A stretch of DNA of 64,000 nt. Source: JAOUEA01 sp963790335. GTDB taxonomy: Bacteria > Actinomycetota > UBA4738 > HRBIN12. The stretch covers positions 434,001 through 498,000 of the forward strand of contig CAWBOB010000007.1 of assembly GCA_963790335.1 (NCBI GenBank). Reading direction: 5' to 3'. Position 1 is the stretch's first letter; every line of letters begins with the position of its first letter. Below, one piece after another: positions 6,995-15,119 of the stretch. Both the position numbers and the translations under genes were made by a program. The notes beneath the pieces are model-generated. The model did no database searches. It was not told the DNA's origin and saw nothing but the letters and a program-made list of their open reading frames with translations.

Positions 6995-9900
6995 GTGGAC
7001 ACCGCGCGCGGCGTCGACGACGACCTGCGCCACGCCCCGGTCCTCGAGGGCGTTGCCGACGTGGTCGAGCGGCTGCTGGCGGCGGCGGACTGGCACGAGG
7101 TTGCCGATTCGGCGCTCGAGCGACTGGGCTCGGCGGCCGGTGTCTCGCGTGCCTACCTCATCGAGAACCACATCGACGAGCGCGGCATGCTCGTCGGCAC
7201 GACGCGCCACTCGTGGTCATCGACCGGCGCCGGGCGATCGCCGGCTGGCGACGACCTGAGCGAACGAGCGTGGCAGGCCGGATCCAAACGTTGGGCCGGC
7301 ATGCATGCGATGGGCGATGCCGTCGTGGCCGATGTCGCCGAGCTTCCCGACGAGGAACGCGCAGAGCTCGAGGCGCGGGGGGTGCGCTCGGTCGCCGAGC
7401 ACCCCATCCTCACCGGCACCGCGTGGTGGGGGGTCATCGGCTTCGAAGACCATGAGCGAGAGCGACGCTGGCGATCCGAGCTCGATGCCTTGCGGGCGGT
7501 CGCTTCGGTGATCGCGGCCGTCGTCTCCCGCGATCGGGCGGCCGAGGAGCAGCGTCGGACCGAGCAGCGATGGAAGCACGTCATCGAGCGCATCCCGGCG
7601 ATCACCTACACCGATCTCGTCGTGGCCCCGGGGCAGGTCCGCATGGGCTTCGTCAGCCCGCAGATCCGCACCGTGCTGGGTTACGAGCCCCAGCGGTTCC
7701 TCGATGAACCGAAGCTCTGGCTCAGCCTGGTGCACCCGAACGACCTCGCCCGTCTGGAGGCGTCGGGCGTGCTCGAGTCGTCGGACCTGTCGGTCTTCGA
7801 CGAGGTCTACCGCATGAGGGCGGCCGACGGGTCGTATCGCTGGCTCCACGACACCTCGACCCCGGTGATGAACGAGGACGGCGAGTTCGATCATTTCCTG
7901 GGCTTCGCCATCGACGTGACCGAGCGGATGCAAGCACACGAGCTCGTGCGCCAGGCCGAGGAACGCTACCGGCTGCTCGTGGAGCGGACACCCGCCATCA
8001 CGTACACCGAGGCCATCGTCGATGTCTACGAGCCCGAAGGCGTGATCTCCTACGTGAGCGCTCGCATCACGGACATCCTGGGATACCGGTTGGAAGCGTG
8101 GGAGGAACCCGGATTCTGGACGAAGGTGATCCATCCCGACGATCGTGCTGCCGTCGAGGCGGAGAGCATCCGCACGAACGCATCAGGCGAGCCGTACCGT
8201 CAGGAGTACCGGATGCTCGCCGCCGACGGGCGGATCGTCTGGTTCCAGGACGAGGCGATCATCGTGCGCGACGACGATGGGGAGCCGGTCTGCTGGCAGG
8301 GCGTCATGATCGACATCTCCGAGCGCAAGGCCGCCGAGCAGCAACTCCGGAAGGCGGAGGAGCGGTTCCGGACCCTGGTGGAGCACATGCCCGCGGTGGT
8401 CTACGCGGTGCCCCTCGACGGTGATCAATCCCCCCTGTACATGAGTCCTCAGGTCGAGCGGCTGCTCGGGTGGTCGCCCGACGAATGGCGGAGCCGAGAG
8501 GGGTTCTGGCTCGACCACGTGCATCCCGAGGATCGGCAGACCGTCTCCGAGCTCAACGCCGCGACCAACACCACCATGCGTCCGTTCACCGCCGAGTACC
8601 GGGTCCAGCACCCGAGTGGCCACTACGTGTGGATCCACGACGAGGCGGTGGTGGTCACCGATGACGACGGCTCACCGCTGTTCTGGCAGGGGGTGATGCT
8701 CGACATCACCCAGCACATGGAAGCCAAACGCGGACTCGACCAGGCCGAGGAGCGGTACCGAGCCCTCGTCGAGCACATCCCGGCCGTGGTCTACCGGGAG
8801 TCACCCGAAGGAGACCCGTCCAAGTTCTACATCAGCCCTCAGGTTCGAGAGCAGTTCGGGTACACGCCTCAGCAGTGGACCTGGGAACCCGACTTCTGGC
8901 GGCGCCGGGTGCATCCCGACGACCAGGAGCTCGTCTTCGCGGCCGACGTCCGATCGAACGCATCGAAGGAGCCCTACTCGCTCGACTACCGGTTCCGCCA
9001 CGCCGACGGTCACTGGGTCTGGATCCGCGACGAGGCCACCTTCATGGCCGATGACGATGACAGCGAGGGTGGGTACTGGCAGGGCTTCCTCGTTGACATC
9101 ACGGATCACCACACGGCCGAGGATCAACTGCGTGAGGCCGAGGTGAAGTTCCGCACGATCGTCGAGCAGAACCAAGCCATCTTCTACACGCAGGAGATCG
9201 ACCCCGACGATCCAGCGATCTCGCGGACGACCTACATCGCGCCGGGCAACACCGAGCTGCTCGGCTACACGCTCGAAGACATCCAGGCCGACCCGGCCAT
9301 GTGGCGGTCGATCATCCATCCCCTCGATCGCGAGCGGGTGCTCTCCGCAGACGCCGAGAGCAACCAGGACGACGACGGACGGTTCTCCATGGAGTACCGC
9401 ATGCTGGCCAAGGACGGGCGCGTCGTCTGGGTCCAGGACGAGGCGCGCATGGTCAGGCTGCCCGGCAAACCACCCTACTGGCAGGGGTTCCTGCTCGACG
9501 TGACCGAGCGCAAGGAGGCGCAGTCGCAACTGGAACGCGCGCTCGCCGTGGAGCGCCAGGCGACCCAGCGCCTCCGGTCACTCGACGAGATGAAGAACAC
9601 CTTCCTGCAGGCGGTCTCCCACGACCTCCGCACGCCGCTCGCCGCGATCCTCGGACTCGCGGTCACCCTCGCACGCCGCGACGTGGCGCTGAACGAGGCC
9701 GACGCTCGCGACCTCGCCCACCGCATCGCCGGCAATGCCCGGCGCCTCGACCGACTGGTGGCGAACCTGCTCGACATGGACCGGCTCGAGCGGGGCATCG
9801 TCGCCCCCGCGCTCGAGCTCACCGACGTCGGGGCTCTGGTCGAGCGGATCGTCGAGGAGTCCGAGCTCGTGCCGGCCGAGCGGCTCGAGACGTCGCTCGG

Positions 9901-10261
9901 GCCGATCGTCGCCCGCGTCGACGCCGCCAAGGTCGAACGGATCGTCGAGAACCTGCTCGCCAACGCCGCCAAGCACGCTCCCGCGACCAGCACGATCTGG
10001 GTGCGGGTGGAAGCCGAGCCCGGCGGCGTCGTGATCGCGGTCGAGGATGACGGGCCCGGCGTGCCCGTGGCGTTGCGCGAGGCCGTGTTCGAGCCCTTCC
10101 GCCAGGGCCCCGACGCCCCGCAGCACTCACCCGGCGTCGGGGTGGGCCTCGCCCTCGTGCGGCGGTTCGCCGAGCTGTTGGGGGGACGAGCGTGGGTGCA
10201 GGAGCGAGAGGGCGGCGGAGCCTCGTTCCGGGTGCTCCTGCCTACCGAAGGCTCGGGCTAG
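6995..10261 (+). CDS. cytoplasmic sensor histidine kinase with GAF-like and five PAS domains
   Basis: A 1088-residue kinase with no transmembrane segment. A GAF-like region (about 25-180) is followed by five tandem PAS/PAC units at about 192-310, 323-440, 456-570, 585-700 and 717-835. Each unit carries the HP(D/N/E)D motif and ends in a PAC-type D(I/V)(T/S) segment. HisKA follows with the H-box VSHDLRTPLAAI (phospho-acceptor His near 875). HATPase_c has NLLANAAKHAP, VEDDGPGVP and GVGVGLALVRRF. It should autophosphorylate in response to a small molecule or redox/light cue bound by GAF/PAS domains. No response regulator is adjacent, so it is an orphan kinase. The start GTG at 6995 is set by GAAGGGAG upstream. 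Its stop overlaps the stop of the convergent ferredoxin gene. Confidence 0.92.
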   Translation: MDTARGVDDDLRHAPVLEGVADVVERLLAAADWHEVADSALERLGSAAGVSRAYLIENHIDERGMLVGTTRHSWSSTGAGRSPAGDDLSERAWQAGSKRWAGMHAMGDAVVADVAELPDEERAELEARGVRSVAEHPILTGTAWWGVIGFEDHERERRWRSELDALRAVASVIAAVVSRDRAAEEQRRTEQRWKHVIERIPAITYTDLVVAPGQVRMGFVSPQIRTVLGYEPQRFLDEPKLWLSLVHPNDLARLEASGVLESSDLSVFDEVYRMRAADGSYRWLHDTSTPVMNEDGEFDHFLGFAIDVTERMQAHELVRQAEERYRLLVERTPAITYTEAIVDVYEPEGVISYVSARITDILGYRLEAWEEPGFWTKVIHPDDRAAVEAESIRTNASGEPYRQEYRMLAADGRIVWFQDEAIIVRDDDGEPVCWQGVMIDISERKAAEQQLRKAEERFRTLVEHMPAVVYAVPLDGDQSPLYMSPQVERLLGWSPDEWRSREGFWLDHVHPEDRQTVSELNAATNTTMRPFTAEYRVQHPSGHYVWIHDEAVVVTDDDGSPLFWQGVMLDITQHMEAKRGLDQAEERYRALVEHIPAVVYRESPEGDPSKFYISPQVREQFGYTPQQWTWEPDFWRRRVHPDDQELVFAADVRSNASKEPYSLDYRFRHADGHWVWIRDEATFMADDDDSEGGYWQGFLVDITDHHTAEDQLREAEVKFRTIVEQNQAIFYTQEIDPDDPAISRTTYIAPGNTELLGYTLEDIQADPAMWRSIIHPLDRERVLSADAESNQDDDGRFSMEYRMLAKDGRVVWVQDEARMVRLPGKPPYWQGFLLDVTERKEAQSQLERALAVERQATQRLRSLDEMKNTFLQAVSHDLRTPLAAILGLAVTLARRDVALNEADARDLAHRIAGNARRLDRLVANLLDMDRLERGIVAPALELTDVGALVERIVEESELVPAERLETSLGPIVARVDAAKVERIVENLLANAAKHAPATSTIWVRVEAEPGGVVIAVEDDGPGVPVALREAVFEPFRQGPDAPQHSPGVGVGLALVRRFAELLGGRAWVQEREGGGASFRVLLPTEGSG

Positions 10262-10584
10262 AGCACTTCCCAAGCCGCCACGGTCGGGTGATCGACGGCG
10301 GCCGGACCCACCTGGGCTGCCCCGCCGGGCGAGCCGAGGCCGCTCACGTCGGCGTTGAACCATTCCGCGTTGATGGGGGTGAACTGCTTCCACTCGGCGG
10401 GCACGTCGTCCTCGTAGAAGATGGCGGTGACGGGGCAGGCGGGTTCGCACGCGCCGCAGTCGACGCACTCGTCGGGCTGGATGTAGAGCATGCGCGGCCC
10501 CTCGTAGATGCAGTCGACCGGGCACTCGTCGACACAGGCTCGGTCCTTCACATCGATGCAGGGCTCGGCGATGGTGTAGGTCAC
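10258..10584 (-). CDS. fdxA: FdxA-type 7Fe ferredoxin
   Basis: A 108-residue ferredoxin very close in layout to actinobacterial FdxA. The N-terminus TYTIAEPCIDVKDRACVDEC carries the [3Fe-4S] ligands, with CPVDCIYEG next. ECVDCGACEPACP then provides the [4Fe-4S] site. The C-terminal tail IFYEDDVPAEW is a family trademark. It is a cytoplasmic low-potential electron carrier. The start is the GTG at 10584, preceded by GGAAAAGGGG about 7 nt away; the product would read VTYTIAEPC. Further upstream TACACT is a plausible -10. It is tail-to-tail with the PAS kinase, the two TAG stops sharing the palindrome CTAG. Confidence 0.93.
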   Translation of the reverse strand: MTYTIAEPCIDVKDRACVDECPVDCIYEGPRMLYIQPDECVDCGACEPACPVTAIFYEDDVPAEWKQFTPINAEWFNADVSGLGSPGGAAQVGPAAVDHPTVAAWEVL

Positions 10585-10685
10585 GGCATTAACCCCTTTT
10601 CCACGGTGTTGACCTTGCAAACCCGAGTGTACGGCTCCGCACGCGCCTTGTCGCGGCAGCCCGATGCCTGCCATCGTCGCCGTCG

Positions 10686-11348
10686 ATGGATCTCGTTCGC
10701 TTCTTCACCGACGACGGCGTGCAGCTCGAGGGAACGCTCCGCATGCCCGACGGCGATGCGCGAGGATCCGCCGTGATCTGTCATCCGCACCCCGAGCACG
10801 GCGGGAGCAAGGACCACCCGATCCTGTGGGCCCTGCGGAACGAGCTCGCGGGGTCGCGGCACCTGACCGTGCTGGGCTTCAACTTCAGGGGGGTGATGGG
10901 ATCGGGCGGCAGGTACGGCGGTGGGCGGGAGGAGGTTCGCGACGCGCACGCCGCGATCACCCGCGTGCGCGAGGAGGCGCCGGATCTTCCCACCGTGGTC
11001 TGCGGGTGGTCGTTCGGAGCGAACGTCGCGCTGCGCGAGGCGCTGGGTGACCGGCGGGTCACCGCGCTCGTGCTCGTCGGCATGCCGCTGCAGCCATCCG
11101 ATCTCGACCTGCCGGCCGTGCCGGATACGGCCGAGCTCGAGGCCTTCGGTCGACCCGTGCTGGTGCTCACCGGTGATCACGACGCCTATTGCCCGGTCAC
11201 GGACGCCCTGGCGTTCGCGGCGTCGCTGCCACGCGCCCGGTTGCACGTCGTGGAGGGAACCGATCACTACCTGGGTCGGCGCGAACGGGAAGCCGCCGGC
11301 GTCGTCGGGGCGTTCGTCGACGAGGTGCTGGGGCAGCCCGGTTCGTGA
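10686..11348 (+). CDS. alpha/beta hydrolase
   Basis: A 220-residue alpha/beta hydrolase of the small, lidless dienelactone-hydrolase / YcjY-like type. The oxyanion strand ICHPHPEHGGSKDHP comes first, then NFRGVMGSGG. The nucleophile elbow is GWSFGAN (Ser near residue 109), the acid is in LVLTGDHDAYCP and the catalytic His in VEGTDHYLG. All three catalytic residues are present. Cytoplasmic location is expected because there is no signal peptide. The substrate is unknown. It is convergent with the aldehyde dehydrogenase gene, with 12 nt between them. Confidence 0.85.
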   Translation: MDLVRFFTDDGVQLEGTLRMPDGDARGSAVICHPHPEHGGSKDHPILWALRNELAGSRHLTVLGFNFRGVMGSGGRYGGGREEVRDAHAAITRVREEAPDLPTVVCGWSFGANVALREALGDRRVTALVLVGMPLQPSDLDLPAVPDTAELEAFGRPVLVLTGDHDAYCPVTDALAFAASLPRARLHVVEGTDHYLGRREREAAGVVGAFVDEVLGQPGS

Positions 11349-11360
11349 GGCGGAGGCCGC

Positions 11361-12791
11361 CTACAGCGGCACGTGCGAGAGCACCATGATGCGCGGCTCC
11401 GTCATCTCCTCCATCGCGAACCGCAGGCCCTCGCGGCCGAAGCCCGATTCTTTGGATCCGCCGTAGGGCATCTGATCGGCCCGGAACGCGCTCACGTCGT
11501 TGACGATCACGCCTCCGACCTCGAGCGTGCGATGCGCCTCGAACGCGCGATTGATGTCGTTCGTGAACACCCCCGCCTGCAGCCCGTACTTGGAGTCGTT
11601 GACCTCGGCGAGCGCCTCGTCGAACGTCTGATACGGGCTGATGGTGCAGACCGGGCCGAAGACCTCCTCGCAGCGAACCTTCATCTCGGGCGTGGTGCGT
11701 GAGATCAGCGTCGGCGCGAAGAACGGTCCGTCGGCCGTGCCGCCCGTGAGCACCTCGGCTCCCTGCGACTCGGCCTCGGCCACCCACTCCGCGATGCGGT
11801 CGACCTCGCTGCGGGTGATGACCGGCCCGACGTCGACGGTCTCGTCCATCGGGTCGCCGACCTTCAGCTGCTCCACCTGCTTGGTGAGACGGGTCGCGAA
11901 CTCGTCGTAGATCTCGCTCGCGACGAGCACCCGCTGCACGCTGATGCAGCTCTGACCCGCCTGGTAGTAACCGCCGAACGCGATGCGCTGAGCCGCCAGG
12001 TCGAGGTCGGCGTCGGCGTGCACGATGACGCCGGCATTCCCACCGAGCTCCAGCGTGACCTTCTTCTTCGGATCGAGCCCCTTGAGGTACCAGCCGATGC
12101 CCGCAGAGCCCGTGAACGAGATCTTGCGGAAGCGGTCGTCGCGCGCCATCGTGTCGGCCACCTTCGAGCTGACCGGCAGCACCTGGTACATGCCAGACGG
12201 CAGATCGGTCTCGTCGAAGAACTCGGCGAGGCGCAGGGCGCCGATGGGGGTGGCGCTCGCCGGCTTCACCACGATCGGGGCGCCGACCGCGAGCGCCGGC
12301 GCGACCTTGTGCGCGACGAGGTTCAACGGGAAGTTGAACGGCGTGATGCCGAGCACTGGCCCGATCGGGAACCGACGCAGGATGCCGAACCGCGACCCGA
12401 ACGCGGCATCGGTGTCGAGACGCATCGCCTCGTCCTGGCCGTGACGCAGCGTCTCCGACGCCCATCGGAACGTCGAGGCGGCCCGAGCGGCTTCGATCCG
12501 CGCCCACTTGAGCGGCTTGCCACCCTCGCGTGCGATCAGCTCGGCGTTCTCTTCCTTCGTCTCGTCGAGACGCCGGGAGATGTGGTCGAGCGCCCCCGCT
12601 CTCGCTGCAACCGAGAGCTTCGACGATTCCTCGAACGTGGCGGCGGCAACGGCGATCGCCTCCTCGACGTCGGCTTCGGTCGGCACCCCCAGTTCGGCGA
12701 CCACCGAGTCGTCGTAGGGGTTCTGGACCTCGAAGGTCTCCTCGCCGGCCCGCCACTCCCCGTTGACCAAGAACGGCCTGATGTCGCTCAT
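11361..12791 (-). CDS. NAD(P)-dependent aldehyde dehydrogenase
   Basis: A 476-residue member of the aldehyde dehydrogenase superfamily. Substrate-binding and catalytic elements are all present: ITPFNFPLNLVAHK, VVKPASATP, the FTGSAGIG cofactor loop, the catalytic Glu in LELGGNAG near residue 250, the catalytic Cys in AGQSCISVQR near 285, and EEVFGPV. The sequence around PFNFPLNL and the NDVSAFRADQMPYGG tail resembles the lactaldehyde / glyceraldehyde-3-phosphate (GapN-like) branch more than succinate-semialdehyde dehydrogenases, but this is not decisive. A perfect inverted repeat containing a -10-like TAGACT lies upstream. GAGAAGAGGTGAC acts as ribosome-binding site. It may be co-regulated with the second dehydrogenase directly upstream. 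Confidence 0.88.
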   Translation of the reverse strand: MSDIRPFLVNGEWRAGEETFEVQNPYDDSVVAELGVPTEADVEEAIAVAAATFEESSKLSVAARAGALDHISRRLDETKEENAELIAREGGKPLKWARIEAARAASTFRWASETLRHGQDEAMRLDTDAAFGSRFGILRRFPIGPVLGITPFNFPLNLVAHKVAPALAVGAPIVVKPASATPIGALRLAEFFDETDLPSGMYQVLPVSSKVADTMARDDRFRKISFTGSAGIGWYLKGLDPKKKVTLELGGNAGVIVHADADLDLAAQRIAFGGYYQAGQSCISVQRVLVASEIYDEFATRLTKQVEQLKVGDPMDETVDVGPVITRSEVDRIAEWVAEAESQGAEVLTGGTADGPFFAPTLISRTTPEMKVRCEEVFGPVCTISPYQTFDEALAEVNDSKYGLQAGVFTNDINRAFEAHRTLEVGGVIVNDVSAFRADQMPYGGSKESGFGREGLRFAMEEMTEPRIMVLSHVPL

Positions 12792-12816
12792 CGCTGGGGT
12801 GTCACCTCTTCTCAGC

Positions 12817-12833
12817 TAGTCTAGCTCAGACTA
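12817..12833 (-). promoter_or_regulatory. inverted-repeat operator overlapping a -10 element
   Basis: TAGTCT and AGACTA form a perfect 6-bp inverted repeat separated by 5 nt. On the minus strand TAGACT (12823-12818) within it has the form of the -10 hexamer used elsewhere in the window, about 27 nt before the aldehyde dehydrogenase start. A bound dimeric repressor would occlude the promoter. The regulator is unknown. Confidence 0.4.
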
Positions 12834-12846
12834 CTTGAAAGGATGG

Positions 12847-14283
12847 TCAGTCGAGCGAGACCATCACGTGCTTGATGTTGGTGTAGTCCTCGAGCGAGTA
12901 GGTCGACATGTCCTTGCCGTGCCCGCTCTGCTTGTATCCGCCGTGGGGCATCTCGGGCGTGAGCGGGATGTGGGTGTTGACCCAGACGCAGCCGTACTCC
13001 AGCTTGCGGGCCATGCGCATCGCACGGCCGACGTCGCGGGTCCACACCGACGATGCGAGGCCGTAGTCGACCCCGTTGGCCCAGGCGAGCGCCTGGTCCT
13101 CGTCGGTGAACCGCTGCACGGTCACGACCGGGCCGAAGACCTCGCGCTGGATGATCTCGGAGTCCTGGTTCGGGTTCGCGACCACCGTGGGCTTGTAGTA
13201 GAAGCCGTCGCGGTCGATCACCTCGCCGCCCGTGAGCACCTCGGCGCCCGCGTCCTTCGCGCGATCGACGAACCCGATCACGCGGTCCTGCTGTTCCTTG
13301 GAGATCACCGAGCCGACGGCGACGTCGTCCTCGAACGGCCCCCCGACCTTGATGTCCTCGACGGCCGGTACCAGGTCGCCGAGCACCTTGTCGTACGCCT
13401 TGTCGGCTACGAGCACCCGGGTCGCCGCGGTGCAGTCCTGACCGGCGTTGAAGTAGCCGGCGATCGAAACCCACTCGACGACCGATGCGAGATCGGCGTC
13501 GTCGAAGACCACCACCGGCGCCTTGCCGCCCAGCTCCAGGTGCACGCGCTTGAGCGACTCGCTGGCGTTCGAGTGGATGATCTTGCCGGTTCCCACGTCG
13601 CCGGTGAGCGAGACGATGCCGACGTCGGGGCTCTTCACGAGCGCGTCCCCGACGGGGATGCCGTCACCGGTCACGACGTTGAACACCCCGGGCGGGAACA
13701 GGTCCGCGGCGAGCTCCGCCATCTTGATCGCCGTGAGGGGCGTCAGCTCGCTCGGCTTGAGCACGATCGTGTTGCCGGTCGCGAGTGCCGGGCCGATCTT
13801 CCACACGGCCATCATGAGCGGGTAGTTCCAGGGGGCGATGAGACCGGCCACGCCGATCGGCTCACGCCTGACGAACGAGGTGAATCCGGCCATGTACTCG
13901 CCGGCGCTGCGGCCCTCGAGCATGCGGGCCGCGCCCGCGAAGAACCGAAGGTTGTCGACGATCGGCGGGATCTCTTCCGACATCGTGACGTCGTAGGGCT
14001 TGCCGACGTTCTCGGCCTCGATCTTGACGATCTCCTCGGCGTGCTCCTCGATGCGATCGGCCAGCCGGAGCAGCCCGAGCTGCCGGTCCTTGGGGGTCAT
14101 GTCGTACCACTCGCCGTAGAAGGCCTTCTTCGCCGCGGCGACCGCTCTGTTCGCGTCCTCGGCGGTTCCTTCCTGCACGCTCGCGATCACCGCACCGGTG
14201 GCCGGGCTGATGATGTCGCGGGTTCCGCCGTCGGAAGCGTTCACCCACTCGCCGCCGATGAACATCTGATGGCTGTCGGCCAT
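12847..14283 (-). CDS. aldehyde dehydrogenase, aminobutyraldehyde/betaine-aldehyde type
   Basis: A 478-residue aldehyde dehydrogenase. Its motifs are IAPWNYPLMMAVWK, VLKPSELTPLTA, SLTGDVGTGK, the catalytic Glu in LELGGKAP and the catalytic Cys in NAGQDCTAATR, then REVFGPVV and a GGYKQSGHGKDMS tail. The WNYPL / AGQDCTA / KQSGHGKD combination is typical of gamma-aminobutyraldehyde and betaine-aldehyde dehydrogenases. A GABA-type aminotransferase 0.8 kb away supports a place in polyamine/GABA breakdown. The start is the ATG at 14283 with an excellent GAGGAGGGG 5 nt upstream. The cytoplasmic NAD-linked enzyme would oxidise 4-aminobutanal to GABA; substrate assignment remains inference. Confidence 0.85.
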   Translation of the reverse strand: MADSHQMFIGGEWVNASDGGTRDIISPATGAVIASVQEGTAEDANRAVAAAKKAFYGEWYDMTPKDRQLGLLRLADRIEEHAEEIVKIEAENVGKPYDVTMSEEIPPIVDNLRFFAGAARMLEGRSAGEYMAGFTSFVRREPIGVAGLIAPWNYPLMMAVWKIGPALATGNTIVLKPSELTPLTAIKMAELAADLFPPGVFNVVTGDGIPVGDALVKSPDVGIVSLTGDVGTGKIIHSNASESLKRVHLELGGKAPVVVFDDADLASVVEWVSIAGYFNAGQDCTAATRVLVADKAYDKVLGDLVPAVEDIKVGGPFEDDVAVGSVISKEQQDRVIGFVDRAKDAGAEVLTGGEVIDRDGFYYKPTVVANPNQDSEIIQREVFGPVVTVQRFTDEDQALAWANGVDYGLASSVWTRDVGRAMRMARKLEYGCVWVNTHIPLTPEMPHGGYKQSGHGKDMSTYSLEDYTNIKHVMVSLD

Positions 14284-14478
14284 GTTCCCCTCCTCGTGTG
14301 CCCGCCCGGGCGACGCCGCCCGGCTCGACGATGGAGTCAGTATGACGCGCCGCGCCGGAAACGGACACCCGACGCCCGGCACGCGACTCGAAACGGATCG
14401 GACGGACGGCGTTGACACCCGCCGGACGGGTCGAAGGGGTTCAGGCCTACCAGCCCACAGCCGCGAGCTCCGCGCCGC

Positions 14479-14484
14479 TACGCT
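14479..14484 (+). promoter_or_regulatory. -10 element TACGCT for the GNAT gene
   Basis: TACGCT is followed by 6 nt (GGCGGG) and the ATG at 14491. It lies in the 207-nt divergent region between the aldehyde dehydrogenase and this gene; nothing else is recognisable there. Confidence 0.42.
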
Positions 14485-14490
14485 GGCGGG

Positions 14491-15024
14491 ATGATCGAGC
14501 TCGCCGGCGAACGTGTCCGGCTCCGCACGATCGGGTTCGCAGACGTGGACGCGCTCGTGGAGGCGGCGGACGCGGATCCGGCTTCGTTCGGTGGCGACGG
14601 GGAGGAACGGCGCGAGCGTCTGCGCCAGCAGGTCGAGCGGAACCCCACGCTCGAGGACGGTGGCTTCCTCGCCCTCGCCGTCGAGGTCGACGACCGCGTG
14701 ATCGGCGAGGTGCAGGCGAGGGCGCCGAAGAATGCGTTCCCGCCCGGCGTGTGCGAGATCGGCATCTCGCTGCTTCCGGCTGCGCGCGGACATGGGTACG
14801 GTCGCGAGGCCGTCGCGCTGTTGACCGAGCATCTGCTCGGCACGGGCATCGCACGCATCCAGGCGTCGACCGCAGTCGTGAACCGCGCCATGTGCCGCGT
14901 GCTGGAGCGGGTCGGCTACGTCTTCGAGGGCGTCCTACGGGAGTTCGCGCCCGCCGAGGGAGGTGGCCGCGATGACTACGCCATGTACGCGGCCACCATC
15001 GGGACCTGGCGTCGCGCCGGTTAG
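14491..15024 (+). CDS. GNAT N-acetyltransferase (RimJ/RimL-like)
   Basis: A 177-residue acetyltransferase. It opens with MIELAGERVRLRTIGFADVD, the usual RimJ/RimL beginning. The acetyl-CoA loop is ISLLPAARGHGYGREAVALL (the Q/RxxGxG/A motif as RGHGYG, near 95). The late STAVVNRAMCRVLERVGYVF helix and VLREF strand follow. Such enzymes acetylate protein N-termini, antibiotics or small amines; the target is not predictable. Residues 20-45 form an acidic/Arg-rich stretch. A -10-like element 6 nt before the ATG suggests leaderless transcription. The gene lies between the aldehyde dehydrogenase and aminotransferase genes. Confidence 0.85.
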   Translation: MIELAGERVRLRTIGFADVDALVEAADADPASFGGDGEERRERLRQQVERNPTLEDGGFLALAVEVDDRVIGEVQARAPKNAFPPGVCEIGISLLPAARGHGYGREAVALLTEHLLGTGIARIQASTAVVNRAMCRVLERVGYVFEGVLREFAPAEGGGRDDYAMYAATIGTWRRAG

Positions 15025-15119
15025 GGGTGCGTCGGGCTCGGGTTCCGGTCGGACGTCTCGAGCGCAGGACGGCATCGGCGGATAGACAGACGGGATGCCC
15101 ACCGGCGAGACTGTCGGTC

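Noticed and set aside
11361..12791. Assignment as succinate-semialdehyde dehydrogenase (GabD)
   Set aside because: Context would fit, but the PFNFPLNL and AGQSCISVQR motifs resemble other branches of the superfamily, so no specific name is given.
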